Assembly: GCF_014648655.1 (NCBI RefSeq)
Contig: NZ_BMRN01000028.1
Span: 1-64,000 of the forward strand
Length of the DNA stretch: 64,000 nt
DNA from: Streptomyces atratus
GTDB taxonomy: Bacteria; Actinomycetota; Actinomycetes; Streptomycetales; Streptomycetaceae
Direction: 5' to 3'
The position numbers and the translations under genes are program-made. The notes under the pieces are model-generated. The model was not told the origin of the DNA. It saw only the letters and a program-made list of their open reading frames with translations, and did not search any database. This document shows, one piece after another, positions 16,502-23,937 of this stretch. How positions within the stretch are numbered: position 1 is the first letter of the stretch; each line of letters opens with the position of its first letter.

Positions 16502-16843
16502 GTGCGGCCTCCTTGGTGTGAAGCTCGGATACTCCCCGTCGCAGCGGAGCAGCCTTGAACGTACATCACATCCATATTGTGCAACTACTGTTCAGCCCGT
16601 GGGATTCGTTGTAAGTTCCGGTTACGGCCACCGACCCGTCTGTCGCAAGCCGAAGTTCAAGTTCAGAGCAGGTGGGGCGAGTTCGCCGGTCCTGCACAGA
16701 ACCGGCGATTCGCCGACCAAAAGGGTTGACGCCATCGCACGATATGGAGAACGATCCCGCATGCTGCAACTTGCATTCACTGGAGCATGGATGGCGTTCA
16801 CACAGGGCCCCGGCGCTCCTGCCCCGTTTGAGAGGACACACCC
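16502..16843. promoter_or_regulatory. Divergent promoter region of oxidoreductase and ABC operons
   Basis: This gap holds the promoters of two divergent transcripts. TTGACG at 16726-16731 is a good -35 box, with AACGAT at 16750-16755 as a possible -10 (18-bp spacing). An 11-bp perfect palindrome TGCAACTTGCA (16765-16775) lies immediately downstream of that promoter, a classic repressor position. A half site ATTGTGCAA also occurs near 16576, nearer the oxidoreductase start, and is identical to nine bases next to the IclR gene's own operator. Confidence 0.5.
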
Positions 16844-17770
16844 ATGAGTACGGCCGCACCTCCCCAGAAGGCGCCCCCGCCCCGTCAGCGGACCGGCGGA
16901 CGGCTCTCCAACGGTGCGTTCGCCCTGCTGCTGACCGCACCGGGACTCGCCCTGTTCGCGGCGATCATCTTCTACCCGCTGCTGTCGGCGCTGTTCACCG
17001 GCTTCTTCAAGCAGGATCTGCGGCTGCCGGGCCGGGAGTTCGTCGGCCTGGACAACTTCACATACTGGCTGGACGGCGACTTCCTCACGATCCTCAAGCA
17101 GACGCTGATCTTCACCGTCGGCGCGACGCTCGTCCCCTTCGCGCTCGGCTTCGCGCTCGCGCTCGCGCTGAACACCGGCCTCAGGGGCAGCGGCTTCCTG
17201 CGCGGCCTGTTCCTGTTTCCCTGGGTGATCCCGGGCGTGGTGGTCTCCTTCCTCTGGATGTGGATCTTCAACGCAAACTACGGGGTGCTCAACGGCGTCC
17301 TCATGGAGACCGGAATCATCGACGAGTCCGTCGCCTGGCTCGGCCGGCCCGGCACCGCGATGCTCGCCGTCATCGTCACCAAGACCTGGGCCAGCTTCCC
17401 CTGGATGATGGTGATGCTCCTGGCCGGTCTGCAGACCGTGCCCAGGGAGCTGCACGAGGCGGCCTCGATGGACGGGGCGGGCTCGATCCGGCGCTTCTTC
17501 GCCGTCACCTGGCCGCAGGTCCGCGGTGTCGCCTCGATCGTGCTCCTGCTGGAGTTCATCTGGAACTTCCAGCACTTCGACACCATCTACGTCCTCACCG
17601 GAGGCGGACCGGCCGGCACCACCGAGACGTTCGCGACCGCCGTGTACCAGACCGCCTTCAAGGGCTTCGACATCGGCCGGGCCACCGCGCTGGGCGGACT
17701 GTGGATGCTGCTCCTGCTCCTCCTCGTCGCCGTCTACCTCAGGATCACCGAGCGGAAGGGCGACGCCTGA
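16844..17770 (+). CDS. Sugar ABC transporter permease (MalF/UgpA type), 308 aa
   Basis: First membrane subunit of a carbohydrate (CUT1) importer. About six membrane helices are visible. The first, 'NGAFALLLTAPGLALFAAII', follows a Pro/Arg-rich cytoplasmic start. The EAA loop that docks the ATPase is 'PRELHEAASMDGAGSIRRFF'. The C-terminal helix is very Leu-rich. The ATG at 16844 follows GAGAGGA. Its stop overlaps the ATG of the second permease. No ATPase gene is present in the operon, so a shared MsiK-type ATPase encoded elsewhere is expected, as usual for Streptomyces. Confidence 0.92.
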   Translation: MSTAAPPQKAPPPRQRTGGRLSNGAFALLLTAPGLALFAAIIFYPLLSALFTGFFKQDLRLPGREFVGLDNFTYWLDGDFLTILKQTLIFTVGATLVPFALGFALALALNTGLRGSGFLRGLFLFPWVIPGVVVSFLWMWIFNANYGVLNGVLMETGIIDESVAWLGRPGTAMLAVIVTKTWASFPWMMVMLLAGLQTVPRELHEAASMDGAGSIRRFFAVTWPQVRGVASIVLLLEFIWNFQHFDTIYVLTGGGPAGTTETFATAVYQTAFKGFDIGRATALGGLWMLLLLLLVAVYLRITERKGDA

Positions 17771-18690
17771 TGACCTCCACCACCTCCACCGCGCTGTCCG
17801 CCGTCGACCGGCCGCGGCCATCCGCCACGCGGGCTGGGCGCAGCGCTCGGCGCCGTATACGCAAGGACGTGCTGCGCTCGCGGATCGCCGCCTGGAGTGC
17901 GGTCGTCGTCATCGGCGCCTTCGGTCTGCTGCCGGTCTACTGGCTGCTCGCCACCGCGCTGAGCACCCCCGAGTCGACCTTCCGGTTCCCGCCGAAGCTG
18001 ATACCCACCGATCTCACCCTCAGCAACTTCACGGCCCTCGCCGAGAACGACCAGCTGATCAAGTACATGATCAACTCGCTCATCGTGGCCTCGATCACCG
18101 CCGTGCTGAGCGTGGTCGTCGCCACGTACATGGGCTACTCGTTCTCCAAGTTCCGCTACCGCGGGCGCCGGTCGCTGATGCACCTGGTGCTGGCCTCCCA
18201 GATGTTCCCCCAGGCGCTCCTGCTGGTGACGCTGTACGCCGTCTTCTCCAGCTTCGGCATGCTCAACACGTACACCGCCCTGGTGCTCTCCTTCACCACG
18301 TTCACCATGCCGCTGTGCGTCTGGATGCTGAAGGGCATCTTCGACACCATCCCGGACGCCCTGCTGGAGGCGGCGTCCATCGACGGCGCGTCCCGGTGGC
18401 GGACGCTGCACTCCATCGTGGCGCCGCTGGCCGCGCCCGGGATGATCGCCGCCGGGCTCTTCGCCTTCGTACGCGGCTGGAACGACTTCATCTTCGCGCT
18501 GACCCTGGCCGACAAGGAGAAGCAGACCCTGCCTCCCGGCCTCGTCTCCACCTACATCGGCGAATTCCAGACCGCCTGGCCCCAGTTGATGGCGGCCTCG
18601 CTCATCGTGTCCATCCCGGTGGTCGTCGCCTTCATGTTCCTGCAGCGCTACCTCGTCGGCGGCATGACCGCCGGTTCGGTCAAGAGCTGA
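17770..18690 (+). CDS. Sugar ABC transporter permease (MalG type), 306 aa
   Basis: Second CUT1 membrane subunit. The ATG overlaps the previous stop (TGATG). After a ~45-residue basic tail come about six helices, beginning 'AAWSAVVVIGAFGLLPVYWL'. 'NFTALAENDQLIKYMINSLI' is the usual MalG-like periplasmic/TM2 region, and the EAA loop is 'PDALLEAASIDGASRWRTLH'. The C-terminus 'FLQRYLVGGMTAGSVK' is characteristic of the family. It lies between the first permease and the binding-protein gene. Confidence 0.93.
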   Translation: MTSTTSTALSAVDRPRPSATRAGRSARRRIRKDVLRSRIAAWSAVVVIGAFGLLPVYWLLATALSTPESTFRFPPKLIPTDLTLSNFTALAENDQLIKYMINSLIVASITAVLSVVVATYMGYSFSKFRYRGRRSLMHLVLASQMFPQALLLVTLYAVFSSFGMLNTYTALVLSFTTFTMPLCVWMLKGIFDTIPDALLEAASIDGASRWRTLHSIVAPLAAPGMIAAGLFAFVRGWNDFIFALTLADKEKQTLPPGLVSTYIGEFQTAWPQLMAASLIVSIPVVVAFMFLQRYLVGGMTAGSVKS

Positions 18691-18754
18691 ACCCGCGGGA
18701 TCAGCCCGCGCCCTCACCTACCTCCCCTCCCGCTTACTCCCCCATGGAGAGATC

Positions 18755-20056
18755 ATGACCACCTCTGGCATCAGCCGACGCGGCGCGCTGCGCATGTTCG
18801 GCATCGGCGCGCTCGGTGTGGCCGGCGCCGGTGTGCTCGGCGCCTGTGCACCGTCCGGCGCCGGCAGCACCTCCAACGGCGGCGACCCGAAGTCCAAGAA
18901 CTTCGACTTCACCTCCTGGTCGCTCAACGAGGAGGCAGCCAAGCCCTCGATCGAGAAGATCATCGCGGCATGGGAGAAGGCCGAGAAGTCCACGATCCGC
19001 GCGGTCTCGTACCCGTACAACGAGTACCTGAGCCAGCTCACCCTCAAGCTGGGCGGCGGGGAGACGACGGGTGCGGTGCACCTCGACATCGCCTGGCTCG
19101 CCGCGATGGCGCAGATGGGCAAGCTGGCCGACCTCGGATCGGTGGCCGGCAAGGGCGGCTACACCGACGTGGCGCTGAACAGCGGCAAGTACGACGGCAA
19201 GCAGTACGGGCTGCCGTGGAACACCGGATCGATCGGTGTGATCGCCAACTCCCAGCTCCTGGAGAAGGCCGGGATCAAGAAGCACCCCACCACCGTTGAG
19301 GAGTTCGAGGCCGCACTACGGGAGCTGAAGGGGCTCGGCGGCGGTGTCGTACCGTATGCCGCTGCCACCAAGGTCGCGCAGCTCAAGGACATCTTCCCGT
19401 GGATGCAGACCTTCGGCTGCAAGCTGCTCGACGGTGGGAAGGTCACGATAGGCGACGACGCCTCGATCGACGCGGTCACCTGGTACAAGAAGCTGCACGA
19501 CGAGAAGCTGATCGCCGCCGACGTGGACCGCTTCGACGCGCGCGCCCTGTTCGGGCAGGGCAAGGCCGCCTTCTACGACGACGCGATCATCGGCAAGGGC
19601 GTGACCTCCGCCCAGTCCAAGGACAAGACGCTGGCCAACGCCATGCAGCCGATGGAGCGTCCGGTGCTCAAGGCCGGGGACACGCCGCAGGCGCTGCTGT
19701 GGGGCGGCGTGATCGCGATCGTGAAGGGCAAGGGGCAGGACGCGGCGACCGAGTTCGCGCTGCACACCACCACCGACCAGGCCACCACCTCCGAGTACTT
19801 CGCCGCGCGCGCACTGCCGCCGTCCACCACTGCGGGTCTGGCCGCCCCGGAGGTCGCCAAGGACACCTTCACCACGGAGTGGACCGAGAAGATCACCAAG
19901 ACGGCGACCGGCAGCCCGTTCTGGCAGTTCGCGCAGAATGCCCAGATCGAGGAGGCCGTCGCCAAGCAGGTGCAGGCCGTCCTCGTCGGCAAGTCGAAGC
20001 CGAAGGACGCGATGAAGCAGGCCGGCGAGGAGGCCGCCGCGCTCATCAAGCGCTGA
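18755..20056 (+). CDS. Tat-exported sugar-binding lipoprotein, 433 aa
   Basis: Extracellular solute-binding protein (SBP family 1) that delivers a sugar to the two permeases upstream. The signal has a twin-arginine motif (ISRRGALRMF), a hydrophobic stretch and a lipobox LGAC (cysteine near residue 31), so it is folded before export and lipid-anchored. Family features include 'HLDIAWLAAMAQMGKLADL', 'YGLPWNTGSIGVIANSQLL' and the repeated Lys/Ala-rich C-terminus. Lysine is unusually abundant for this GC content, typical of these proteins. AGAG lies before the ATG. The ligand is unknown; the context suggests an oligosaccharide released by the downstream beta-propeller protein. Confidence 0.92.
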   Translation: MTTSGISRRGALRMFGIGALGVAGAGVLGACAPSGAGSTSNGGDPKSKNFDFTSWSLNEEAAKPSIEKIIAAWEKAEKSTIRAVSYPYNEYLSQLTLKLGGGETTGAVHLDIAWLAAMAQMGKLADLGSVAGKGGYTDVALNSGKYDGKQYGLPWNTGSIGVIANSQLLEKAGIKKHPTTVEEFEAALRELKGLGGGVVPYAAATKVAQLKDIFPWMQTFGCKLLDGGKVTIGDDASIDAVTWYKKLHDEKLIAADVDRFDARALFGQGKAAFYDDAIIGKGVTSAQSKDKTLANAMQPMERPVLKAGDTPQALLWGGVIAIVKGKGQDAATEFALHTTTDQATTSEYFAARALPPSTTAGLAAPEVAKDTFTTEWTEKITKTATGSPFWQFAQNAQIEEAVAKQVQAVLVGKSKPKDAMKQAGEEAAALIKR

Positions 20057-20074
20057 GGCCGAGCGCCGTAGTCC

Positions 20075-20110
20075 GGGCCCGGCGAACGTCGCACGACCCT
20101 CGCCGGGCCC
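20075..20110. terminator. Hairpin between binding-protein and beta-propeller genes
   Basis: GGGCCCGGCGA at 20075-20085 pairs with TCGCCGGGCCC at 20100-20110 around a 14-base loop. It probably attenuates transcription after the highly expressed binding-protein gene. Confidence 0.65.
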
Positions 20111-20209
20111 TGCTCCGTACCCCGCACGACGACCGCGCCGGCCGGCCCTCGGGCCGCTGCCGACCGCGTCACCTCCACGCCCGCGCACGCACCCGCGAAG
20201 GAGCTCATC

Positions 20210-21514
20210 TTGCGACGTCCCACGGTACGCACGTACACCGCCTCGGCCACGGCCCTGGCCGCCCTGCTCCTGCCCGTCCCGGCCGCCCGGGCCGACACCG
20301 CGCAGAGCAGGGCAGCCGCGGCGGCGGTGATCGAGAAGGTCCCGTACGCGATGGACTCGTCGAACCAGGCCGCTTGGTGGACGCCGGTCGCCACGTACAA
20401 GGGCCGCGGCCAGTACACGTACTTCGCCTTCAACGAGCCGGGCTCGACGGCCGCCACGCACCGGCCCGCCATCGCGCGGCGCGACCCGGACGGGGTCTGG
20501 AGCCTGCTGCCTCTACTCGACCGGAGCGGGGTGCAGGCGGAGTTCCCTGACGACAACGGCCACAACCAGCCGTCCGTCGCGCGGGACGGCAACGGACGTC
20601 TGCATGTGTTCGCCTCCATGCACGCCGACGCCTGGCGCTACTTCCGTACCGAGGCCCCCGGCGGGGACGTCACCGACCATGCGGCCGAACTGCCCGACCA
20701 GGGCCAGGGCATCACCTATCCGATCGTCGCCACGGCGCCCAACGGCGATCTGTACCTGGCCGCCCGTGTCGGCGCCGGCGCCGATCAGCGCCCCGGCAAG
20801 CTCTACCGCTGGGACAACGCAGCGGCGCGCTGGAGCGTGGTTGCCACGTTCGCCGGCGCGCTGAACCGCTCCGTGTACCCCGACGACCTGACGGTCGACA
20901 GCGAGGGGCGTGTGCATCTGCTGTACGAGTGGGCCAAGGCGCCGGCGACCGGGTTCCGCCACCAGCTCTCCTACCTGCGCTTCGACCCGGCGACCGGCGA
21001 CTTCGCCGACAGTACGGGTGCGGCGCTCACCGTCCCGGTGACGCCCGACACCTCCGACGTGATCCAGCAGCTGACCACCGGCGAGGAGTGGAGCATCGAC
21101 AACGGGTACGCCGGTCCTGCGGTGCAGAGCGCCAAGCTCACCCTCGACGGCTCCACCCCGAAGGTCGCCTACCGCTACCGCTCGGCCGACAGCGGCAGCA
21201 ACTTTCGCGTGTACTACGCCTATCCGAGCGGCAACGACTGGGTCAGCAAGACCGTGTACGCCGGCGGACAGACCGCAGCCGCCCTCGGCATCACCTGGGA
21301 CGAGACGGACACCAAGCGGATCTACTACGTGACCACCTCGGGCACCGACCGGGTCTTTGCCGCGACGCAGTCGGCGGACGGGGCCTGGACCGCGCAGTCC
21401 GCCGCGCCGGGCGTGAGCGCGGACCGGCTCGCGGTGCGGCGGGACTCGGACGGTCACGATGTGCTCTATCTTCCGGACACCGTGCACAACACCCTCTACT
21501 ACGGCTTCCGTTGA
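20210..21514 (+). CDS. Secreted BNR_4-type beta-propeller protein, possible polysaccharide lyase, 434 aa
   Basis: An exported protein with a Sec signal peptide ('RTYTASATALAALLLPVPAA', cleavage near ARA-DT). TTG is the start, supported by AAGGAG 6 bp before. The mature part is a repeated beta-sheet protein of BNR_4 type: 'TYFAFNEPGSTAATHRPAIA', 'NQPSVARDGNGRLHVFASMH' and 'GITYPIVATAPNGDLYLAAR' are successive blades. Seven-bladed BNR_4-like propellers include several polysaccharide lyases acting on rhamnose- or uronate-containing polymers, and a His following a conserved 'NG/HN' element would fit. Its place as the last gene of the sugar ABC operon supports cleavage of the polymer that feeds the transporter. 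The exact activity is not assigned. Confidence 0.75.
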   Translation: MRRPTVRTYTASATALAALLLPVPAARADTAQSRAAAAAVIEKVPYAMDSSNQAAWWTPVATYKGRGQYTYFAFNEPGSTAATHRPAIARRDPDGVWSLLPLLDRSGVQAEFPDDNGHNQPSVARDGNGRLHVFASMHADAWRYFRTEAPGGDVTDHAAELPDQGQGITYPIVATAPNGDLYLAARVGAGADQRPGKLYRWDNAAARWSVVATFAGALNRSVYPDDLTVDSEGRVHLLYEWAKAPATGFRHQLSYLRFDPATGDFADSTGAALTVPVTPDTSDVIQQLTTGEEWSIDNGYAGPAVQSAKLTLDGSTPKVAYRYRSADSGSNFRVYYAYPSGNDWVSKTVYAGGQTAAALGITWDETDTKRIYYVTTSGTDRVFAATQSADGAWTAQSAAPGVSADRLAVRRDSDGHDVLYLPDTVHNTLYYGFR

Positions 21515-21537
21515 GGCTGGTGCACCGCCCGCGCCAT

Positions 21538-21567
21538 CTGTACGGGGACGAAGCCGTCCCCGTACAG
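21538..21567. terminator. Operon terminator hairpin
   Basis: CTGTACGGGGACG (21538-21550) pairs perfectly with its complement at 21555-21567 over a 4-base loop, 23 bp after the beta-propeller stop codon. Confidence 0.88.
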
Positions 21568-21580
21568 AACCCGCAAGCGG

Positions 21581-21850
21581 TCAGGTCGCGGGCTTGCTCG
21601 CCAGGTACTCGTCCAGCCCTTCACCGGTGAGTGGGTAGTAGTCGGAGAGCAGGCCCCCCTCGTCGAGGCGACGGCGTGCGAACGCCTCACGGTCCTGGTG
21701 CAGGAGCGAGTCCTCGGCCAGCGGGACCGCGCGGTCCTGCGGTACGACCACGGACGGCACCGTCCTCGTCGGCCACGATCAGGTCCCCCGGCGTGACCAG
21801 TGTGCCGCCGACACCCACCGGCGGGGGCCCGCACGGACGCCTGCCGGGCC
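21581..21850 (-). pseudogene. RraA-like / HMG aldolase C-terminal fragment, frameshifted
   Basis: On the minus strand 'GVGGTLVTPGDLIVADEDGA' is the conserved metal-binding segment of RraA-like 4-hydroxy-4-methyl-2-oxoglutarate aldolases (VxxGDxVVADxDGV). After a shift the protein ends 'YYPLTGEGLDEYLASKPAT'. The N-terminal two thirds are missing or scrambled. Aldolases of this family often belong to sugar-acid catabolic sets, so it may be a lost member of the neighbouring locus. Confidence 0.65.
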
Positions 21851-22037
21851 GGAGCAAGGGCGTCCGCAGGGGTCGTGGATGCCGGTACCGCGAACTGACG
21901 TGGTGCCGGAGATCTTGCAACCTTGCCCTGAGGGCCGAGGCCGCACGGGGTGCTGTACCACCCGAGGGGACATGAACTTCACGCGCGCTATGCTCGGCAC
22001 TTCAGTCTTGAGGGGCCTGTGTCGCGGAGGATCTGAG
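21851..22037. other. Gap before the monooxygenase
   Basis: No intact gene. GGAGG at 22026-22030 is the ribosome site of the next gene. Base composition drops here and stays lower through the following gene. Confidence 0.4.
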
Positions 22038-23537
22038 GTGCCGAGTCCGGCGGTTGTGGTGGTGGGCGCGGGACCGACCGGCCTTGCCCTGGCGTGCGGC
22101 CTGGGCATGGCCGGGGTGCCGGTCAAGGTCATCGACAAGGAAGAGCGGCCGTCAATGGCATCGCGTGCCTTGGGGCTGCAGCCTCGGGGCTCCGAGGTTC
22201 TCGACCGACTCGGGGCTCTGGAAGGGCTGCCGGAGCGATCGGTTCATGTGGCGGAGTTCGTCACTCACGTTAACGGCAAGTGCCTGGTTCGCTTGAGGGT
22301 TGGCGCGCATGCGACGTTGGTGAATCGTCCTGTGCTGGTCAATTCGCAAGCAGAGGTGGAGGCGCAGCTGCGGCGCCGGCTCGGCGAACTGGGTGTCGAG
22401 GTGGAGTGGGGGCAGAAACTTGTCCATGCCACTCAGGATGCAGAGGGAGTGACTGTTCAGCTCAATGACGGGGAGGTGCGCGCAAGGTGGTTGGTTGGCT
22501 GTGACGGGGCGCACAGCCGTGTGCGCAAACTGGCGGGCATCGACTTTCCCGGAGCCCCCATGATGGACGGATTTCTGCTCGCGGATGTGCGGGCACCGTT
22601 GCCTTTCCCCAGAGACGTGGTGTCGGCATGGCTGCACAGGGATGGGATGCTCGGGGTTTTCCCGCTGCCCGGAAGTGACATCTGGCGCCTGGTGGCCTCG
22701 GCCCCGGCAGACGGTGAGAACATCGACTCACACCGAGTGCCGACCGTACTGGGACAGGCCCTGCAGGACCATGCGGGCATTGAGCCGCCAGAGGCATGGA
22801 ACGCCTTGTGGACCTCCGCATTCCGTATTCAGCGCCGTCTGGCCACAAGGTACCGGTGTGGCCGGATTCTGCTGGCAGGAGACGCCGCTCACGTGCACAG
22901 TCCGTTCGGTGGACAAGGCATGAACACCGGACTCGGCGATGCCGAGAACCTGGCCTGGAAGCTCGCCCTGGTCGCCTCGGGCCGAGCCCAGGACTGTCTG
23001 CTGGATACATACGAGGCGGAGCGGCGGCCGGTGGCGCGCGAGGTGGTCGCGGCAACCAGCGGCGTTACCCGTCTGGTCGCCGGGGACAACGCCCTGGCTC
23101 GCACCTTCCGTGATCGCGCTCTGGCTCCGCTGCTGAATCTGCCCATGGCCCAGCGGCTGCTCTGGGAGAGGTCTTCGCAGCTCAGGACCACCTACCGTAA
23201 CGGGCCTCTTGGACGCCGGTGGCCTCGCTCGTGGACCGGCGCCGGTTTGCGTGCCGGTGACCGTGCACCTGACCTGCCGTGCGTCCGGGAGGACGGCAGC
23301 CGGACCCGCCTGCACGGGGAGCTCGGTCCCCGGTGGGCGCTCGTTGCTCCCGCTGCGAACGGGCGGGCATTCGTGGACGTCGCCCGTCGGCGGCTGGGGG
23401 GAGACACCGCTGTTGCCACGCTGTCGGAGCCTGGAGACGGGCGGGAGATCATGCTGGTACGCCCCGATGGCCATCTGGGGTGGTCCGGTGCCTCGCCAAC
23501 TGCCCTGGACGCCTGGCTGACTCGCGCCCTGGGCTAA
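22038..23537 (+). CDS. FAD-dependent aromatic monooxygenase (PHBH/RdmE class), 499 aa
   Basis: Flavin monooxygenase of the phenol-hydroxylase/polyketide-hydroxylase group, which also contains rifampicin-inactivating enzymes. Residues 4-20 hold GAGPTGLALACGLG (FAD/ADP binding). 'ARWLVGCDGAHSRVRKLAG' is the DG motif, and 'RILLAGDAAHVHSPFGGQGM' with NTGLGDAENLAWKLA is the GD motif of the ribityl site. The C-terminal thioredoxin-like domain ('GDRAPDLPCV...GRAFVDVARRRLGGD') is present, so the length is complete. The GTG at 22038 follows GGAGG at 7 bp. Codon third positions are less GC-biased than in neighbours, hinting at transfer. Substrate unknown. Confidence 0.9.
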   Translation: MPSPAVVVVGAGPTGLALACGLGMAGVPVKVIDKEERPSMASRALGLQPRGSEVLDRLGALEGLPERSVHVAEFVTHVNGKCLVRLRVGAHATLVNRPVLVNSQAEVEAQLRRRLGELGVEVEWGQKLVHATQDAEGVTVQLNDGEVRARWLVGCDGAHSRVRKLAGIDFPGAPMMDGFLLADVRAPLPFPRDVVSAWLHRDGMLGVFPLPGSDIWRLVASAPADGENIDSHRVPTVLGQALQDHAGIEPPEAWNALWTSAFRIQRRLATRYRCGRILLAGDAAHVHSPFGGQGMNTGLGDAENLAWKLALVASGRAQDCLLDTYEAERRPVAREVVAATSGVTRLVAGDNALARTFRDRALAPLLNLPMAQRLLWERSSQLRTTYRNGPLGRRWPRSWTGAGLRAGDRAPDLPCVREDGSRTRLHGELGPRWALVAPAANGRAFVDVARRRLGGDTAVATLSEPGDGREIMLVRPDGHLGWSGASPTALDAWLTRALG

Positions 23538-23575
23538 CAGTTGCGGCCCTCCGGTGATTCAGAGGGCCGCAACTG
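23538..23575. terminator. Terminator after the monooxygenase
   Basis: A 14-bp perfect stem (23538-23551 with 23562-23575) around a 10-base loop starts at the end of the stop codon. It also lies just 20 bp past the stop of the convergent small membrane gene, so it may serve both. Confidence 0.85.
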
Positions 23576-23595
23576 CCTTCGTCACTGCTTGCTTT

Positions 23596-23931
23596 CTACG
23601 CCATGGCGAGCAGCACGGCGGACAAGAAGGACACCATCCCGCTGAAGAACAGAACCGCCGCGGCGAAATGCAGGGCCCTGCGAAGCTGGACACGGGCGGT
23701 GATCCCGAACACGAGCACCAGCAGCGAGGCCATCGCGGGCAGCACCGCCAGCATCAGCATGGTGATGCCCAGCCCGACCGAGCCGTTCCCGGACTCACCG
23801 GCTTCCTGTACATGCTGCATGCCGTTCAGAGTGAGCGGTAGGACCGCGATGAGCCAGGGAACCGCGGCCACGATGGTGATGACCAAGTAGCTCAGTGCCG
23901 ACCGTGTCCGGTCGTGGGCTGCAGTGTCCAT
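23596..23931 (-). CDS. Small membrane protein, 111 aa, candidate immunity partner of the Rhs protein
   Basis: The family was not recognised. After a short polar start there are about three to four hydrophobic helices: 'ALSYLVITIVAAVPWLIAVL' (12-31), 'GLGITMLMLAVLPAMASLLV' (53-72), 'FAAAVLFFSGMVSFLSAVLL' (89-108). Its ATG at 23931 is only 6 bp from the stop of the 2083-residue Rhs/YD-repeat gene, in the same direction, so it is in its operon. A small gene directly downstream of a polymorphic Rhs C-terminus is the usual place for an immunity gene. That role is inference from position only. Confidence 0.6.
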   Translation of the reverse strand: MDTAAHDRTRSALSYLVITIVAAVPWLIAVLPLTLNGMQHVQEAGESGNGSVGLGITMLMLAVLPAMASLLVLVFGITARVQLRRALHFAAAVLFFSGMVSFLSAVLLAMA

Positions 23932-23937
23932 GACGCA

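Noticed and set aside
14330..16558. 742-codon plus-strand frame
   Set aside because: It is antisense to the FAD oxidoreductase, which has clear FAD motifs; the plus translation is Gly/Val-rich low-complexity.
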